From contig CM077643.1 in the NCBI GenBank assembly GCA_039707465.1, positions 246,803,919 to 246,867,918 of the forward strand: a DNA stretch of 64,000 nucleotides, given 5' to 3'. The position numbers and the translations under genes are program-made. How positions within the stretch are numbered: the first letter of the stretch is position 1; every line of letters starts with the position of its first letter. The notes below the pieces were generated by a model. The model saw only the letters and a program-made list of their open reading frames with translations. It was not told the origin of the DNA and did not search any database. This document shows positions 11,310 through 23,467 of the stretch, in pieces. Source of the stretch: Rhabdophis nuchalis. Taxonomy: Eukaryota > Chordata > Lepidosauria > Squamata > Natricidae.

Positions 11310-11625
11310 ATTCATCCATCCATCCATCTATTTATTTTATTAATCAAATTTATATAGCTGTCCAACTCACACACAGTGACTCTGGGCAGTGTACAGCATT
11401 AAAACTCCACACTTACAAATTCACCAACCACCCACCCAGTGGGTGGGCACCACAGAGTCAAACAAAGCCACTTGGTCAGCTCCAAATGGGATCCTGAGGC
11501 CCATTTGACATTGTCTACAAGGCCTTGCAGAAATCTTATCTCTGGGGGAATGACATTCTAAAGGGAGAGGGCCACCACAGAGAAGGCCCTTTTCCTAGGT
11601 GCCACCAGATGTCCTTTCTTGATAG
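11310..11625 (-). mobile_element. Old LINE 3' fragment (L2/CR1 group)
   Basis: Begins with an ATCC/ATTT tail and tatatagctgtccaactcacac, the reverse complement of a typical LINE 3' terminus. Then, on the minus strand, a degenerate version of the Gly-Arg-Ala-Phe-Ser-Val-Val segment seen in the L2 C-termini appears (ccaccacagagaaggccc). Confidence 0.5.
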
Positions 11626-12164
11626 TTGGGGATATATACTCTATAATGAATTACCCATTAGAGTTTATTAATTTTACTACTGAAAAAGGACAAGAAATGG
11701 GTTTGATACCGGGCACTGCAATTTGTGGTTGCTAGAGTTTTATTGAATTGTTAAAAGAGGTGATATTATTTTAGCCTGTGATAATCTGAAATCAATAATT
11801 AACAAAAAAAATGCACCCTCCATTGTTTAAAATCAAAGATTTTTTTTTTGATTTTTTTTCCTCAAGAGTATTCTGACAGCATTGGGTCCAGTGAATGACC
11901 ATTCACTAGAATATTATGAAATGCTCAAGCTGTTTCAAGATGTAGATTTGCTGTTCTGTGAATTTGAAAATTCCAGATGTTCCAAGGTTTGTTTCTTGGA
12001 TACATTTGTAAATGAAATACATGAATAGAATAAATACAAGTTTTGTTATGTAGAGACTCAGTGTAATTTGTCCATAAGTAGCGTATTCAAAGAGTCAAAT
12101 TGTATCTATCACTTTACCGGTATGAACTGCTTTAGTCCCATTACTTTCTTCCACTGCTTGCCTT
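11626..12164. other. Non-coding, nothing recognised
   Basis: Contains short A/T runs only. Confidence 0.5.
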
Positions 12165-12550
12165 ATAGGAAATCCTCAACTTACAACTATTTGTTTAGTG
12201 ACCATCCAAAGTTACAATGGCACTGAAAAAGTGACTTATGACTGCTTTTCACACTTACAACCTTTGCAGCATTCCCATGGTCACATGATCAAAATTTAGA
12301 CGCCTGGCAACTGACACATATTTATGACCGTTGCAGTGTCCTGAGGTCCTGTGATCACTTTTTGCAACCTTCTGACAAGCAAAGTCAGTGGGGAAGCCAG
12401 ATTACTGTTACTAACTTAACAACTGCATTCATTCATTTAACAACCGTGGCAAGAAAGGTTGTAAAATGGACCAAACTCATTTAACAATTGCTTTGCTTAT
12501 CATCACAAATGTTGGCGTCCATTGTGGTCATAAGTCGAGGACTACTTGTA
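12165..12550 (+). mobile_element. MITE, TA-flanked (AGGTAGTCCTCGACTTAC family)
   Basis: About 385 bp with inverted ends (aatcctcaacttacaac and gtcgaggactacttgta). The family recurs at 17262, 55149 and 59296. The best-preserved copy, at 59296, sits between TA dinucleotides, suggesting a Tc1/mariner-type origin. Confidence 0.75.
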
Positions 12551-12687
12551 TTTCTTTCTTACAACGTGAGTAATAGGGGACAGAGAACATATGTATGAGT
12601 AAAATTAGGAGAGATTGTCCCACCTATTCCTGAGGTGATTATCTCTAATTATTAATTAAATAATTATTAATTTTCGTATTATACAAT

Positions 12688-13596
12688 TACCATATTTTTC
12701 AGGGTATAGGGTGCTCTGGCGTATAAGATGCATCTTAGTTTTTGGGGAGGCAAATAAGAAAAAAAATTCTGCCTCTGCCTACCAGAATCTATCGGTATTG
12801 ATCTGGCTAGTGTCCTTAGCAAACAGCCTGGTCAGCTTCAGCACACTGGCCTCATTCAGCATGAGCAGCTGATTGGCGGGCGAATCAGCCTCCCGTAATA
12901 CCCCCAATCAGCTGTTCCCAGAGGTGAACTTTAGCAACAGGTTTGCTGGTTGTGAGCGTGCGTGCACACACACACACTCACTACGCTCGCATGATTGGCG
13001 GGTGAATCAGCTGATTGGCGAGTGAATCAGCCTCCCGTAATACCCCCAATCAGCTGTTCCCAGAGGTGAACTTTAGCAACAGGTTTGCTGGTTGTGAGCG
13101 TGCGTGCACACACACACACTCACTATGCTCGCATGATTGGCGGGTGAATCAGCTGATTGGCGGGTGAATCAGCCTCCCGTAATACCCCCAATCAGCTGTT
13201 CCCAGAGGTGAACTTTAGCAACAGGTTTGCTGGTTGTGAGCGTGCGTGCACACACACACACTCACTACACTCGCACACAGACACACAGCTTCAAAAATGC
13301 AGCTGATCATCACAGGGCGCTCCAGTGAGTACAGCAGGCAAAACACAGAACTGGTCCAACAAGACAGCAGTTGTTCTGGGTTGCCATTTTGGCCTCTGCG
13401 CCTTGCTTTTTCACCCTCTGAAAGCTCCATTTGAGAGGCTGCGTTTGCAGTCTCCAAAAGGAACGTTTGAGAGGCTGCGCGGAGGCCGAAGGGTGGGCGC
13501 TGGCGGGTGGGTGGGGCTACATTCGGTGTATAAGGTGCACCCAAATTTTCACCCTTGGGGAGGGGGAAGTTGCCTTATACTCTGAAAAATACGGTA
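12688..13596 (+). mobile_element. TIR element with internal 142-bp tandem array
   Basis: The ends TACCATATTTTTCAGGGTATA and TATACTCTGAAAAATACGGTA are inverted repeats, flanked by TA as in the element at 46075-47850. No transposase is encoded. The centre is the tandem array described separately. Confidence 0.75.
12866..13275 (+). repeat. 142-bp tandem repeat, three copies
   Basis: The landmark cctcccgtaa begins at 12889, 13031 and 13173, exactly 142 bp apart twice. Units are nearly identical and each includes gctgattggcgg, a (CA)n-rich segment and gcgtgcgtgcacac. This implies recent amplification within an older transposon. Confidence 0.93.
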
Positions 13597-14210
13597 CTCT
13601 TTCGTGACATTTTCACCTTTCCTGGAACCATTTTTATTATTTCTAATAGCAATAGCAATGTTTGAAAAGCAAAACTGTCTCCGAATTTAAACATATTCAA
13701 GAAGCATAGATGAATATAATCATATTTTTTTTCATGGAATAGGATTCAAGACTGTTTTTTGTGTAAAAAGTATAAATACTCATTTACTGCAATAGAATAA
13801 TCAGTAATACAGTAATGAAAGGAAATGATAATAATATAATATTAATGAAAATATATATCTTCAGAATAAATCATATTTGGATATTCCTACATAAATCTTT
13901 GAGTCACTACTTTAATATGCACACTTAACTAGAAGAAACCATTGATGTCCGTGAAATTTACTTCTGAGCAAACATTAAGAGTTGCATTACTTTTCTCCAG
14001 TTGCGAGAAGTTCCTTTTTCCCGCATTCTAATATATTTCATAACCACTATGATGTGGTTCAAATATTGTTTCAACCCTGATATAACTAGCTTCTTTTTTT
14101 TTTTTAAGAATATTTTTCATTCTAGGGCTACATTTTTATATGCATAACTGAAATGTTTATGGGGGGGAAATTACATATATATATATACTCCCCCTGTATT
14201 TGTAAATAAC
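13597..14210. other. AT-rich non-coding
   Basis: Includes poly-T (14090-14105) and a short (AT)n near 14175. No feature otherwise. Confidence 0.5.
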
Positions 14211-14880
14211 ATAGTAGGGCATAATCAGCAAGCAAAGGGAATAAAAACGCTCTGCAGTGGGAACTCCCGTCCCTCGCAGGACTTCATCTGATATTCCTCA
14301 AGCCAGAACAAAGTAGCTCTATCTCGTTGCAAATCCCTCATTCGTGCAAAATGAAGGTTCATCTAAAGTGCAGTAATAAATAATACATGGCAAGCATATT
14401 TCTGAAAGGTTACTCTGTCACCAAGTTAATTTTGGAATAACATGACTCAAACCAGCTGCAGTCTGAGGAAGAAGACTTAAATGTTTTGACGTGCCTGAAA
14501 CCTCAGACTTTGATTTCAGTTTTCAGTATCTTTTTTAAATCCCCAGTTACTTTTAGAAATCGACTTTGTCATTGCCTTGACAGGAAATCTTAGCCCAGGA
14601 CCACTACCCTTTGGCCTACTGGCTCATCCACTTTTCTCCTCTTAAATCAACGGCTGAAAAGGTTACCCCGCTTTTTGTCAACTTCGTCACACAAACTGTT
14701 CCTGTCACACTTATTTCGAAAGGACACTGTCAGTGTTTTAAAAGTGTCACCTTGCTGAAAGCAGACTCGGAGTCTAACGAGGTGCTGAGGATCAATTTTG
14801 GAAGCATCACTCCCATCATTTTTGGAGGAGTTGGCAAATAACTCCATTTACTGTTTTCAACATCGCAGAAAATTCTTTCG
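14211..14880. other. Single-copy-looking non-coding block
   Basis: More complex than its surroundings, with no recognisable repeat. Frames of 76 and 66 codons occur on opposite strands, but neither has a recognised domain or convincing splice sites on both sides. A conserved regulatory element is one possibility that I cannot test. Confidence 0.3.
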
Positions 14881-16489
14881 GTTGGTATGAGCATTCATTT
14901 CACACTGTGGGTTTCAGTATTTGTAGTAGTTGGAAAGAGTTCGATCAAAAGGCATTTAAAATAACTGAGGGAGGGAGGGAAGGAAGTTTGATGCTGGGTC
15001 AAGAGAAACAAAGCAGAAGATCAAGTATATGAAGAGAAATGGGGTGAAGGGTAGAGAATCAAGGACAGGACAATGGTGTTTCCCCCAAAATAAGACAGGG
15101 TCTTATTTTCAGACAGGAACGGCTACAGTGAACAAGTAGATGAGGCCTCAATTGGAAAACAAAGTTATAGGACAGTAAAACCAACATGGGCCACAAGTGC
15201 TTGGTGATGGGCTTGCAAATAAAAATTAGGTTCTAGTGTCCACTTAGCCAGGGAGTCCACTTTGGGCCAAACTTACCACTACAAGCTTGTGGGAAGAATA
15301 AAATGGAAAGGGAAATATTCTGAAGGCCAGCTCAAGAGATCAGAGCAAAGGTAAAGTATTCATTCAGTAAGCAGGCAAATAAAGTTGTGAAAGTCATTGT
15401 CCAGCTTTATTCTTGGAATCTCATTGGCCTTTGACTAGCCAGAAAATGAAGACATCTTATAGGAGGCATTCAGAGATCCCAATGTTACAGTCCAGCAGAT
15501 GCATCAGCAACCATTTTACCTCAACTGCAGAAATTTCTCTATTTGCATAAAATCTGGCTGAGCGTGCTGAAGAATTGGACAATTTTGGCAGAACTGCCAC
15601 AGTCCGGGAATTCATTATACCAACAAGTTGGAAAAACAGCTGATTTCACTTAAATATATTTTGGCGTATGTCACGAATGGTGGATTAACCCCAGGAAAAT
15701 TAGTATGCAAACAGATTCTTTGCACAGAGTATGCAATGCAAAAGAGTAAAAAAAATCTCTCTAAAATATTATGTATGTAATAATCTATTAACCAGCATGT
15801 AAACCACTAACACACTATGCCTTAACATTTGGGAATATTAACAGAAAGCTTTTTTATGAACATATTGTATAGTCTGGCTTGCATCTCATCATTTACTAAG
15901 TAAGAAACTAATTATTTGAAGATAATGAGAATTGGTTTTGAAATAGCTGGGAGAAATCAACACACACAATTAATGTCACACATTAGGAAATTACAGGTAC
16001 CTCATTCGCATCACTGCTTTCAGTGTAACGTGCAAAGAAAGAGACAAATTATTAAATTTTGTCCTACAACTCAGCAAACACAGGGCTCCGTCCAGCCGAA
16101 TGGATGTCTCTGTAAGCCCCATTGACTTCACTGAGGAGAGGTAAACATGCTACACGTTTGCCTCTCTTCAGCTGAAGTCAATGGGACTTACAGTAAGCAT
16201 TACAAATAGCAGTTAATTCATGTCTACATTATCTCAAAGTAGCTGGTCCAGATAATTAAAACTGACAAGCAAACATATTTAGGCAACATGACAAAAGATG
16301 TGCATCTCCAGTCTGCCGGGAAACTATATGAAGCTTGAGAATAAACATGTAAAAGATTCATATTCAAGGGGTACTTCATTTTGGCAAGAACTTGGGAATC
16401 AGATGAGAGGGAGAAGCCTTAAAATGCATATAATAAATGCCATTCAATAGAATATTTCTGCAACATCCAAATTGGGTCGGTCACCAGGA
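14881..16489. other. Non-coding with one MITE end
   Basis: At about 15072-15110 gtgtttcccccaaaataaga-cagggtcttattttc resembles the end of a known type of reptile MITE. The pair agaggtaaacatgctac (16136) and gcctctcttcagctgaagtc is a short partial inverted repeat. Nothing else was recognised. Confidence 0.4.
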
Positions 16490-16850
16490 CCAGAGGTTTA
16501 GTCTTCCAAGCTTTTGGACTTGTGCTGGAGCCCATCCTCAGGGAACTTCTCTCTACTGAAATGTGTGCTTTGGGCTACTCTATGCGTCATATTTGTGTGG
16601 TGCCTTTCAATTGGTTTATTGGTGTGTTGACGACCAGCAATTGGCTGTTGCTTCCTGGTGCTGCCAAGTCCTTGGCTCCTAAGTATCTGATAAGCTGGTG
16701 GTAAATCAGCATTCCTGTTGACTGACAAGGGCCCCAATTACTAGGCTTCAACCATTTCCCTGGCTATTTTTGTACCTGCACTGCCAACAATCTGAACAGC
16801 TGAGAAGTTGAATTTATGTCCTTGTTCATTGCAATATGAACCTTCATTCA
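16490..16850 (-). mobile_element. Possible Penelope-like element C-terminal fragment
   Basis: The minus strand encodes, across frameshifts, CNEQGHKFNF, VGSAGTK-AREMVEA and SVNRNADLPPAYQ. This resembles the carboxy-terminal GIY-YIG region of Penelope-like retroelements. The match is from memory and the copy is decayed. Confidence 0.4.
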
Positions 16851-17261
16851 TGGAATATTTGCCTTAATTTGTGAGATATTTCTGCCCTATGCTTGCTGTC
16901 AGAACTGTTTCCAATAGCAAATATTGAAGGCCAACAAGACTGAGCCAAAATGGGAACAATGGGAAAGAAGTGTGAATATTAAGCAAAGAATTACTATATG
17001 CAAATATAGGGTTGGGAAATTTTAAAGAATGTTCTCTTTTCCTTTCTTTTTTAAAACAACCGTTTAAATGGATGGAATGGGACTGCATAGAGACATCCAA
17101 GAGCCAAACATTTAACAGTTAAATAGGAATAATGAAATATTGCATGGAGGAATTGACTGCTGTAGCCTCTTATAAGTTATATAACTATTACAAGATAGTT
17201 TCTGAAGAATAACATGCCCAGCTTTTTGGCTTCATCTTGGACAGGAGCATTCACGTTAGAA
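16851..17261. other. Non-coding, nothing recognised
   Basis: No feature could be supported. Confidence 0.5.
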
Positions 17262-17420
17262 ATGCAACGTTCATGAATATGAACCAGTTACCAAGCATCC
17301 AAATTTTGATCATGTGACCATCGGAATGCTGCAACAGTCATAAATGAGAAAAAGAGTCACCTTTTTCAGTGACTTTGAATGGTTACTAAATGAACTGTTG
17401 CAAGTTGAGGACTACCTGTA
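17262..17420 (+). mobile_element. MITE fragment (AGGTAGTCCTCGACTTAC family)
   Basis: The right end of the family at 12165, from ccaagcatccaaattttgatc to gttgaggactacctgta. The left half is missing. Confidence 0.75.
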
Positions 17421-17569
17421 TTCTCCAGCTCACATCAGAAGCAGAATCTGAGCCACAGAAGTCTTTTTGTCTACCTCCATTTGATACTTATTCCATACCA
17501 TAGGTCCTTGTTAGCTTCCCAGTGACCATCTTTCTTTCGTAGCTACTGATGCACCACAACTACAGTATA

Positions 17570-17848
17570 TCTCTCAGGGACCTTAAGCTATGCTCGGGGC
17601 CTAGCTATATACGAGACCGCCTCCTGCCCCATACATCCCTTCGTCCGATCCACTCCCACAGAGAGGGTTTTCTCCGGGTGCTGTCGGCTGGGCAATGCCA
17701 GTTGGCGACACCCAGGGGAAGGGCCTTCTCTGTGGTGGGCCCGGCCCTCTGGAATGACCTACCCCCCGACCTTCGCACTACCTCGGACCTCCGCCTCTTT
17801 CGCCAACGTCTTAAGACGCATTTATTCCAACAAGCCGGCCTAGCATAG
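17570..17848 (+). pseudogene. L2 ORF2 C-terminal remnant
   Basis: The frame gives PSYIRDRLLPHTSLRPI, RGRAFSVVGPALWNDLPP and LRLFRQRLKTHLFQQAGLA with a natural stop. It is the extreme carboxy end of the LINE protein after 5' truncation. The upstream ATG at 17549 belongs to flanking DNA. Confidence 0.88.
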
Positions 17849-18050
17849 CCCCCCGCTTCTGACTTTTTATGTATAAATAGCTATTTGGTAGGGTTTTAAA
17901 TGGTTTTAGCACAGGTTTTAATAATTTAATATGTTTTAAATTGATTTATATTGTTCTTATTGTGGTTTTAATAATGCCTGTGCGCCGCCCTGGGTCCTAA
18001 CAAGGAGAAGGGTGGGGTATAAATTCGAAATAAATAAAATAAATAAATAT
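17575..18050 (+). mobile_element. L2 LINE 3' tail
   Basis: Contains the last 95 or so codons of ORF2 and the 3'UTR with the terminal stem (gccgccctgggtcc, gaagggtggggtataaat) and an (AAAT)n tail. It belongs to the same subfamily as the 26-28 kb copy (ending QQAGLA). Confidence 0.9.
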
Positions 18051-18091
18051 GCACTCCAGAATATAATTGTTCAATTTGTTACAAGTTAAGG

Positions 18092-18153
18092 ACAGACGGA
18101 GGGAGGGAGGGAGGGAGGGAGGGAGGGAGGGAGGGAGGGAGGGAGGGAGGGAG
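18092..18153 (+). repeat. (GGGA)n microsatellite
   Basis: About 14 uninterrupted GGGA units after gacagacgga. Confidence 0.95.
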
Positions 18154-18169
18154 AGACAGCGTGGAAGGG

Positions 18170-18310
18170 AAGGCCTTCAAAGAAAAACCAGAAAGTCCAG
18201 TTGCCTCTTGAAAAAGCACCTTTCATACCCCTAGTCCTTCTCTTCTCTGGACTGGCCATACCCAATTCTTGTAACCCTTTCTTCATATGTTTTAATCTCC
18301 AGACCCTTTA
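18170..18310 (-). mobile_element. Composite: foldback-repeat arm joined to CR1 fragment
   Basis: 18176-18223 (aaagaaaaaccagaaagtcc onward) matches the arm of the foldback repeat at 50.7 kb. At about 18224 it switches to the reverse complement of a CR1 segment (cccctagtccttctcttc, cttcatatgttttaatctcc). Confidence 0.6.
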
Positions 18311-19791
18311 ATAAGTTGCTCTTCTTTGCACTTTTTCCGAAGTCTGAGCATCTCTTACTAAGGATTTATAAAGTGGTACTCATACTTCATGTCTGGAAGT
18401 CACCCCTTCTGCCAAAGGAGGATTTGCAAAGTACACATGGAAACAGAATCCAACTTTTTGCCCCTGAGATAATCACTACAGTATTTACCTTTTGTGAAAC
18501 TGTCAGTAACTGCATCTCGAGAACAGGCATGTGTTCAAAGCTGCAGAAAGAGCTTGCGTTTAATTTGTGCCCTATGGGGAGGGGGGGGGGATTTGTCTGC
18601 TTCTGCTTACTTAGGAGTTCACTGAACCCTACAGTTTGACCAGGAGTGCCTGTATAGAGTTGCATTGCTAGGAATGTAGAGGATTCTGCTCCGAATGGCC
18701 CTTAACGGTGCTGCTCTGAAGAACCAGAGAACTGCGCCAGGCTCTCAAAATTGTCACAGATCTCTGAAAGGCGGGGTTTCTTCTGCAAGATCCTTTGAAA
18801 ATTGTATTTCCTTTTCCACCTGCTGCCATTTTGGTATAAAATCAATGAGAAGCAACAATATTTCCAACACTAGAGGAAGATGGGGGGAGGGCCCTCGCAT
18901 TCTGCCTTGGAAGAGTCTGCTTCAAGTCCTACACTCTCCTCAACTCACCTGGGACTCTGAGAAGAGCTTCCGATATTCCTGGCTTTCTCACGCACCCTCT
19001 TAGAACCGCTTTTGAGCAGATGTCAGTCCGGTCCCCAAAGCTGCCTACAAGACAGGGCATGAAAGATTCATCTCATTGCCACCTCCAGGCACATCAGTCG
19101 TTATGCTGCATGAAAAACTCTCTAGGTACATAAAACGGCATGTCTGCATCCACCACAGCTGATAGCTAGCGCTTGATTATGAGGAAATCACCCGACGCCT
19201 TTAAACTAAGATTCCCATCTAAAATTATATGTCATTTTGCAACACTTTTCAATGGATAGCAGGCTTGGCGGCAGTAGATGTGTGTATTTACTATAGAGGA
19301 GTCAAAAGAACTGAGCCAAAATGCATTCCTACAAGTACAGATAACTTCCCACCGTTCCAATGCAGTCTTTCAATAGTGATGATTGGTCAAAGCAGAGTGC
19401 TCCCAAATGGAAAAAACTTGGGAAAATGTCTCTTTGTCGCAGCTGATTCTCAGAGCTGGTTGCTATGGGGAAACTGTTTCCCAGTCCAACTAGATTTGTT
19501 TTTCACATTCATTCTTAGCAACAGCTGGCCATTGTCATACCACTACCACCACCCTACCCAGGATTTGATAAGCATTGGCATTATATGCTAGTTTGGTAAA
19601 TTGTTCTGAAATGGCTTTTTGCATTGGCTGTAAGTGTTTTAAAATCTATAGCCACATAAAAAGAAAGTTGGGTGGATCACTTCTAGAAAGTTACCTTACT
19701 TTCAACCTTGAACAACCTAGCGGCTAGGTCCTAGCCCAATATAGTTGACTGTGGCTGGTGGCCCCTCTTTACAGTTTTGGAGAAGAAATAA
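18311..19791. other. Non-coding, nothing recognised
   Basis: Several short frames lie here (for example 19229-19591) but they lack domain similarity and paired splice sites, so I do not call them. Confidence 0.45.
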
Positions 19792-20134
19792 GGTAAAGGT
19801 TCCCCTCGCACACATGTGCTAGTTGTTCCTGACTCTAGGGAGTGGTGCTCGTCTCTGCTTCAAAGCCAAAGAGCCAGCACTGTCCAAAGATGTCTCTGTG
19901 GTCATGTGGCCGACATGACTAAATGCCGAAGGCACACAGAACACTGTTACATTCCCACCAAAGGTGGTTCCTATTTTTCTACTTGCATTTTTACATGCTT
20001 TCAAACTGCTAGGTCGGCAGAAGCTGGGACAAGTAACGGGAGCTCACTCCGTTACAGGGCACTAGGGATTCGAACCACCGAATTGCCGACCTTTCTGATC
20101 AACAAGCTCAGCGTCTTAGCCACTGAGCCACCAC
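19792..20134 (-). mobile_element. Sauria SINE, near full length
   Basis: The reverse complement begins with a tRNA-derived head, TGGCTCAGTGG (A box, near 20128) and GGTTCGAATCCC (B box, about 20066-20077), the internal RNA polymerase III promoter. The body follows and it ends in ACCTTTACCTTA, the tail shared with Bov-B LINEs, which are known to mobilise it. It is one of the better preserved copies here. Confidence 0.9.
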
Positions 20135-21087
20135 ATGAGCAGTGTGAGATACCAAGGACTGAATCTGAGATGTTTTGAATGCAAAGCAAGTGCTCTTGAT
20201 GATGAATTACAGACCTTTCCCAACCCAATGTGACAAGATGACATATTTGATTCTTAATCAACTAAGACAAAATGAGGCATTTCATTCTCAGTCTAATAGG
20301 CCAAATGAAATATTTCATTACTAATAAACCTACAGAATGTTCTGACCAAGTCTGAATTAAATGGCGGCAGGGGCCACAATACAACAGAAACCAGAAGAGG
20401 GGAGTATTTGCATTAATGATAACAAGCAGCAGAGGACAGTCTTGAGGGAACATGGCAAAAAGGAGAACCGATAAGTTGTCAATGCATCCTTAGTTGTGAA
20501 ATCACAAAACCCACAAGTCCACTGCTTAAAACACTCTTAATTATGTCTGGCATCAAGCAACATATAACAAGTATTTAAAAATTGCTGTGTTTCTTGTTTC
20601 CTTGCATCCCGGTCTTCTCACAACTATCTCTTCTTGATCTCCTAGCGATCTGTCAGGAGAACTGAAGTCACTGATTGGTGACTCCAGATATGGAACTCTG
20701 ATAAAGCAAAGTTTGACTAGAAAGATCCCATAGAAAGCTGTTCTTACAAACCTCTGGAAGAAGCCAGGACAGATGGTATATGGAACTTAGGATATGAAGC
20801 CAGACCTCAGAGAAGGCATCCTTCTATGTGGGCCGTCCCTGTATGCTTCACTAATAACATGCATTCATTAAGATACTTAACATATTTTCATTAATGACAT
20901 AAAGTAACCTACAGCCATACATTAATTACATCAAATGGTGGTTGCCGAGAAAACTTGAACTACTGATTGTGCTGTTAAGACCTACACTATCAAACTGGCG
21001 ATGACTTTCCAAGTTAGAAACATTAATAATGACATTTAATCTAAAAGCAAATGTCTTTTTTCCCCCTTCCATTTTCAATCATGTCTA
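20135..21087. other. Non-coding, nothing recognised
   Basis: No feature could be supported. Confidence 0.5.
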
Positions 21088-21292
21088 ATTATGGGGACTA
21101 CCTAGGCAAGTCCCTGCAGTTTTCTTAGCAAGGTTTCTCAGAAGTGGTTTGCTCCCTTTCTAGAGTTGTGAGAAAGTGGGTGCCCCAAGGTCCAGCCAGT
21201 TGGCTTTATACCTAAGGCAGGACTTAGGTCTCCCCGTTTCTAGCCTGATGTCTTAACCAGTACACCAAACTGGCTCTCAGAAAGGTCTACAC
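21088..21292 (-). mobile_element. tRNA-derived SINE, second family
   Basis: The reverse complement starts GAGCCAGTTTGGTGTACTGG (A-box-like), continues through a B-box-like region and ends with gagcaaaccacttctgagaa and cctgcagggacttg. Distinct from Sauria SINE. A sister copy is at 39405-39650. Confidence 0.7.
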
Positions 21293-22087
21293 CTCTGGAT
21301 ATATTTTTCACATTTATAGTCTATCAAATAATTAAAAGAATTTGAAGGCAATTAAATTCCTCTTCTTTTTCTTAGTATAAGGGAAAGAAGGAAAATAAGG
21401 ACATTATGAGCGAGCACTATAGCCTTGTTAACCCATTAGATGCACCTCTGGCTTTAGACACTAACAGGAAAATAGACAAGTGGTTCAGTTAACCAGAATA
21501 AGCACAGGTAAGTGACTCAAATGTCATTCAATATTCAATAAACCTTCATACAATCTCTTCACTGGAACACAATGTATTTCACTAACATTGCATTGAGCAG
21601 ATTATGACAGGACTATAAGAAATGATCAATAGGGAGAGAAATATTAATTTCATTGTTCCTAATTAGTCTTTAATACTGAAGAGAAGGAAAGTTAGCAAAA
21701 AAATAATCTATAAGATCTAAGAGCTCCAACATGGCATGAAGTTCTGCTACCCAGCAGATGCAAATCAGACTATTTTTGATCAAGGTATTAGTTTAGATAT
21801 TGAGATTTAATAGCATATGATGAAATCTTCTGCTGGATCAAAATACTTGTGAATGATACAATGAAGGCAATTCTTTTTTATCAAATGCATTTACCTTAAC
21901 AACATTTCTGCATGTCATCCTAACATCAATAGAACTAACAGTCAAGATTGATGGAACCACACAATCACCTTGATGATTCCTGGAATAATCCATGGGAGAT
22001 GAGGGGGAGGGAGGGAGGGGGGGGAGGAGGATGGTTTGATGACACCAGTTTTTAAACGGCATAGATCTTTTTTCCCTCTCATTAACA
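21293..22087. other. Non-coding with a short G-rich run
   Basis: A GGGA/GGGG run lies at about 21998-22030. Nothing else was recognised. Confidence 0.5.
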
Positions 22088-22095
22088 GCCTATGA

Positions 22096-22439
22096 CTGGG
22101 ATGGCAAACCTATGGCACACGTGCCCGAAGTGGCACACAAAGCCATGTCTCCCAGCACACGCAGCTTTGCCTGTTTGTCTTCCGGGTTTCTGGTTCACAT
22201 GCTTATGCGACAATCAGTGGCCTTCATGTGTGTGGCAGTGCCAAAAACTAGTGTGTGCATGTGTGCCAACCAGGTGATTGTCAGGTGCACATGTGCGCCA
22301 ATACCTGGAAGTTTGCTTTTCTGGACTGTGGCCCCAACAAGAGACGGAGGGAGGGAGGGAGGGAGGGAGGGAGGGAGGGAGGGACACATTTTTGCATGAC
22401 CTTTTTGGCACTCTGTGATGACAAGGTTTATCATCACTG
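22096..22439 (+). mobile_element. hAT MITE carrying a (GGGA)n tract
   Basis: Ends are CTGGGATGGCAAACC and GGTTTATCATCACTG. It is flanked by perfect 8-bp duplications GCCTATGA at 22088-22095 and 22440-22447. A (GGGA)n run at about 22346-22384 lies inside. Confidence 0.85.
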
Positions 22440-22447
22440 GCCTATGA

Positions 22448-22995
22448 ACTCTTTTTAGCAACTACAACTTTTGATTTTAATTCTTCATAAATGATATATT
22501 TATTCAGATGGCTGAATTTTAGGTCTGGAATGAAGCCATTCACAATCAGAGTAAGATATACTGTAAATGAAGAAACAAAGTTTGTGCCATATAGGAAGAG
22601 TTTATTTGGTATACGTATATGCAGTAAATTATTTTTCTCAATGGCTTTAATTCTGAATTGACACATTTTTGCCTTATGTCAAATCTTGCACAAAATCATT
22701 CATATAAATTTGTTCTGCTACAGAATGTTCTCACTGCTATATGCAAGTGAATTCTCATCTTTTATACAGATATGGGACTGGCAAATCATATGAAGAACCT
22801 CAGTAAAATTCTGAAATTGGCTTGAAAGTGGTGATTAAGAACAATAATACAAGTATTATTAGCTTACATATAAACTTTTGAACATGCTAGTTCTGAGATT
22901 GGCCTATTGGGTTGATTTAGAGAAATTTAGAAAGCAATGGAGCACAAACAGTTCAATAGAGAGACCTGATCTATTGGATCATGAGAAACAGAAAG
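22448..22995. other. Non-coding, nothing recognised
   Basis: AT-rich DNA. Confidence 0.5.
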
Positions 22996-23467
22996 CACAT
23001 ACAATACAATACAATACAATACAATAGCAGAGTTGGAAGGGACTTTGTAGGTCTTCTAGTCCAACCCCCTGCGTGGGCAGGAACCTTATACCATTTCAGA
23101 CAAATAGCTATCTAACATCTTTTTAAAGACTTCCAGGGTTGGGGCATTCACAACTTCTGGAGGCAAGCTGTTCCAGAGGTTAATTGTTCTTACTGTCAGG
23201 AAATTTCTCCTTAGTTCTAAGTTGCTTCTCTCCTTGATTAGTTTCCACCCGTTGCTTCTTGTCCTGCCCCCAGGTGCCTTGGAGAATAGTTTGATTCCCT
23301 CTTCTTTGTGGCACCCTCTGAGATATCGGAACACTGCTATCATGTCTCCCCTGGTCCTTCTCTTCATCAAGCTAGACATACCCAGCTCCTGCAGCCATTC
23401 TTCATATGTCTTAGTCTCCAGTCCCCTAATCATCTTGGTTGCCCTTCTCTGCACTCTTTCCAGAGTC
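22996..23467 (-). mobile_element. CR1 LINE 3' fragment
   Basis: On the minus strand it has the last 127 codons of ORF2 (23469-23086: TLERVQRRATKMIRGLE to YLSEMV), then the 3'UTR and a tail, seen on the plus strand as (ATACA)n at 23000-23025. This frame is intact to its stop, so the copy is fairly young but truncated at the 5' end. Confidence 0.93.

Noticed and set aside
12866..13275. Regular direct repeats as a CRISPR-like array
   Set aside because: Units are 142 bp with no repeat/spacer alternation, in a eukaryotic genome.
14611..14841. Overlapping frames of 76 and 66 codons on both strands
   Set aside because: Opposite-strand shadows of each other, with no domain or splice evidence; kept only as a possible conserved block.
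19229..19591. 120-codon frame in unique DNA
   Set aside because: No recognised domain, no paired splice sites that I could support, and ordinary AT-rich context.
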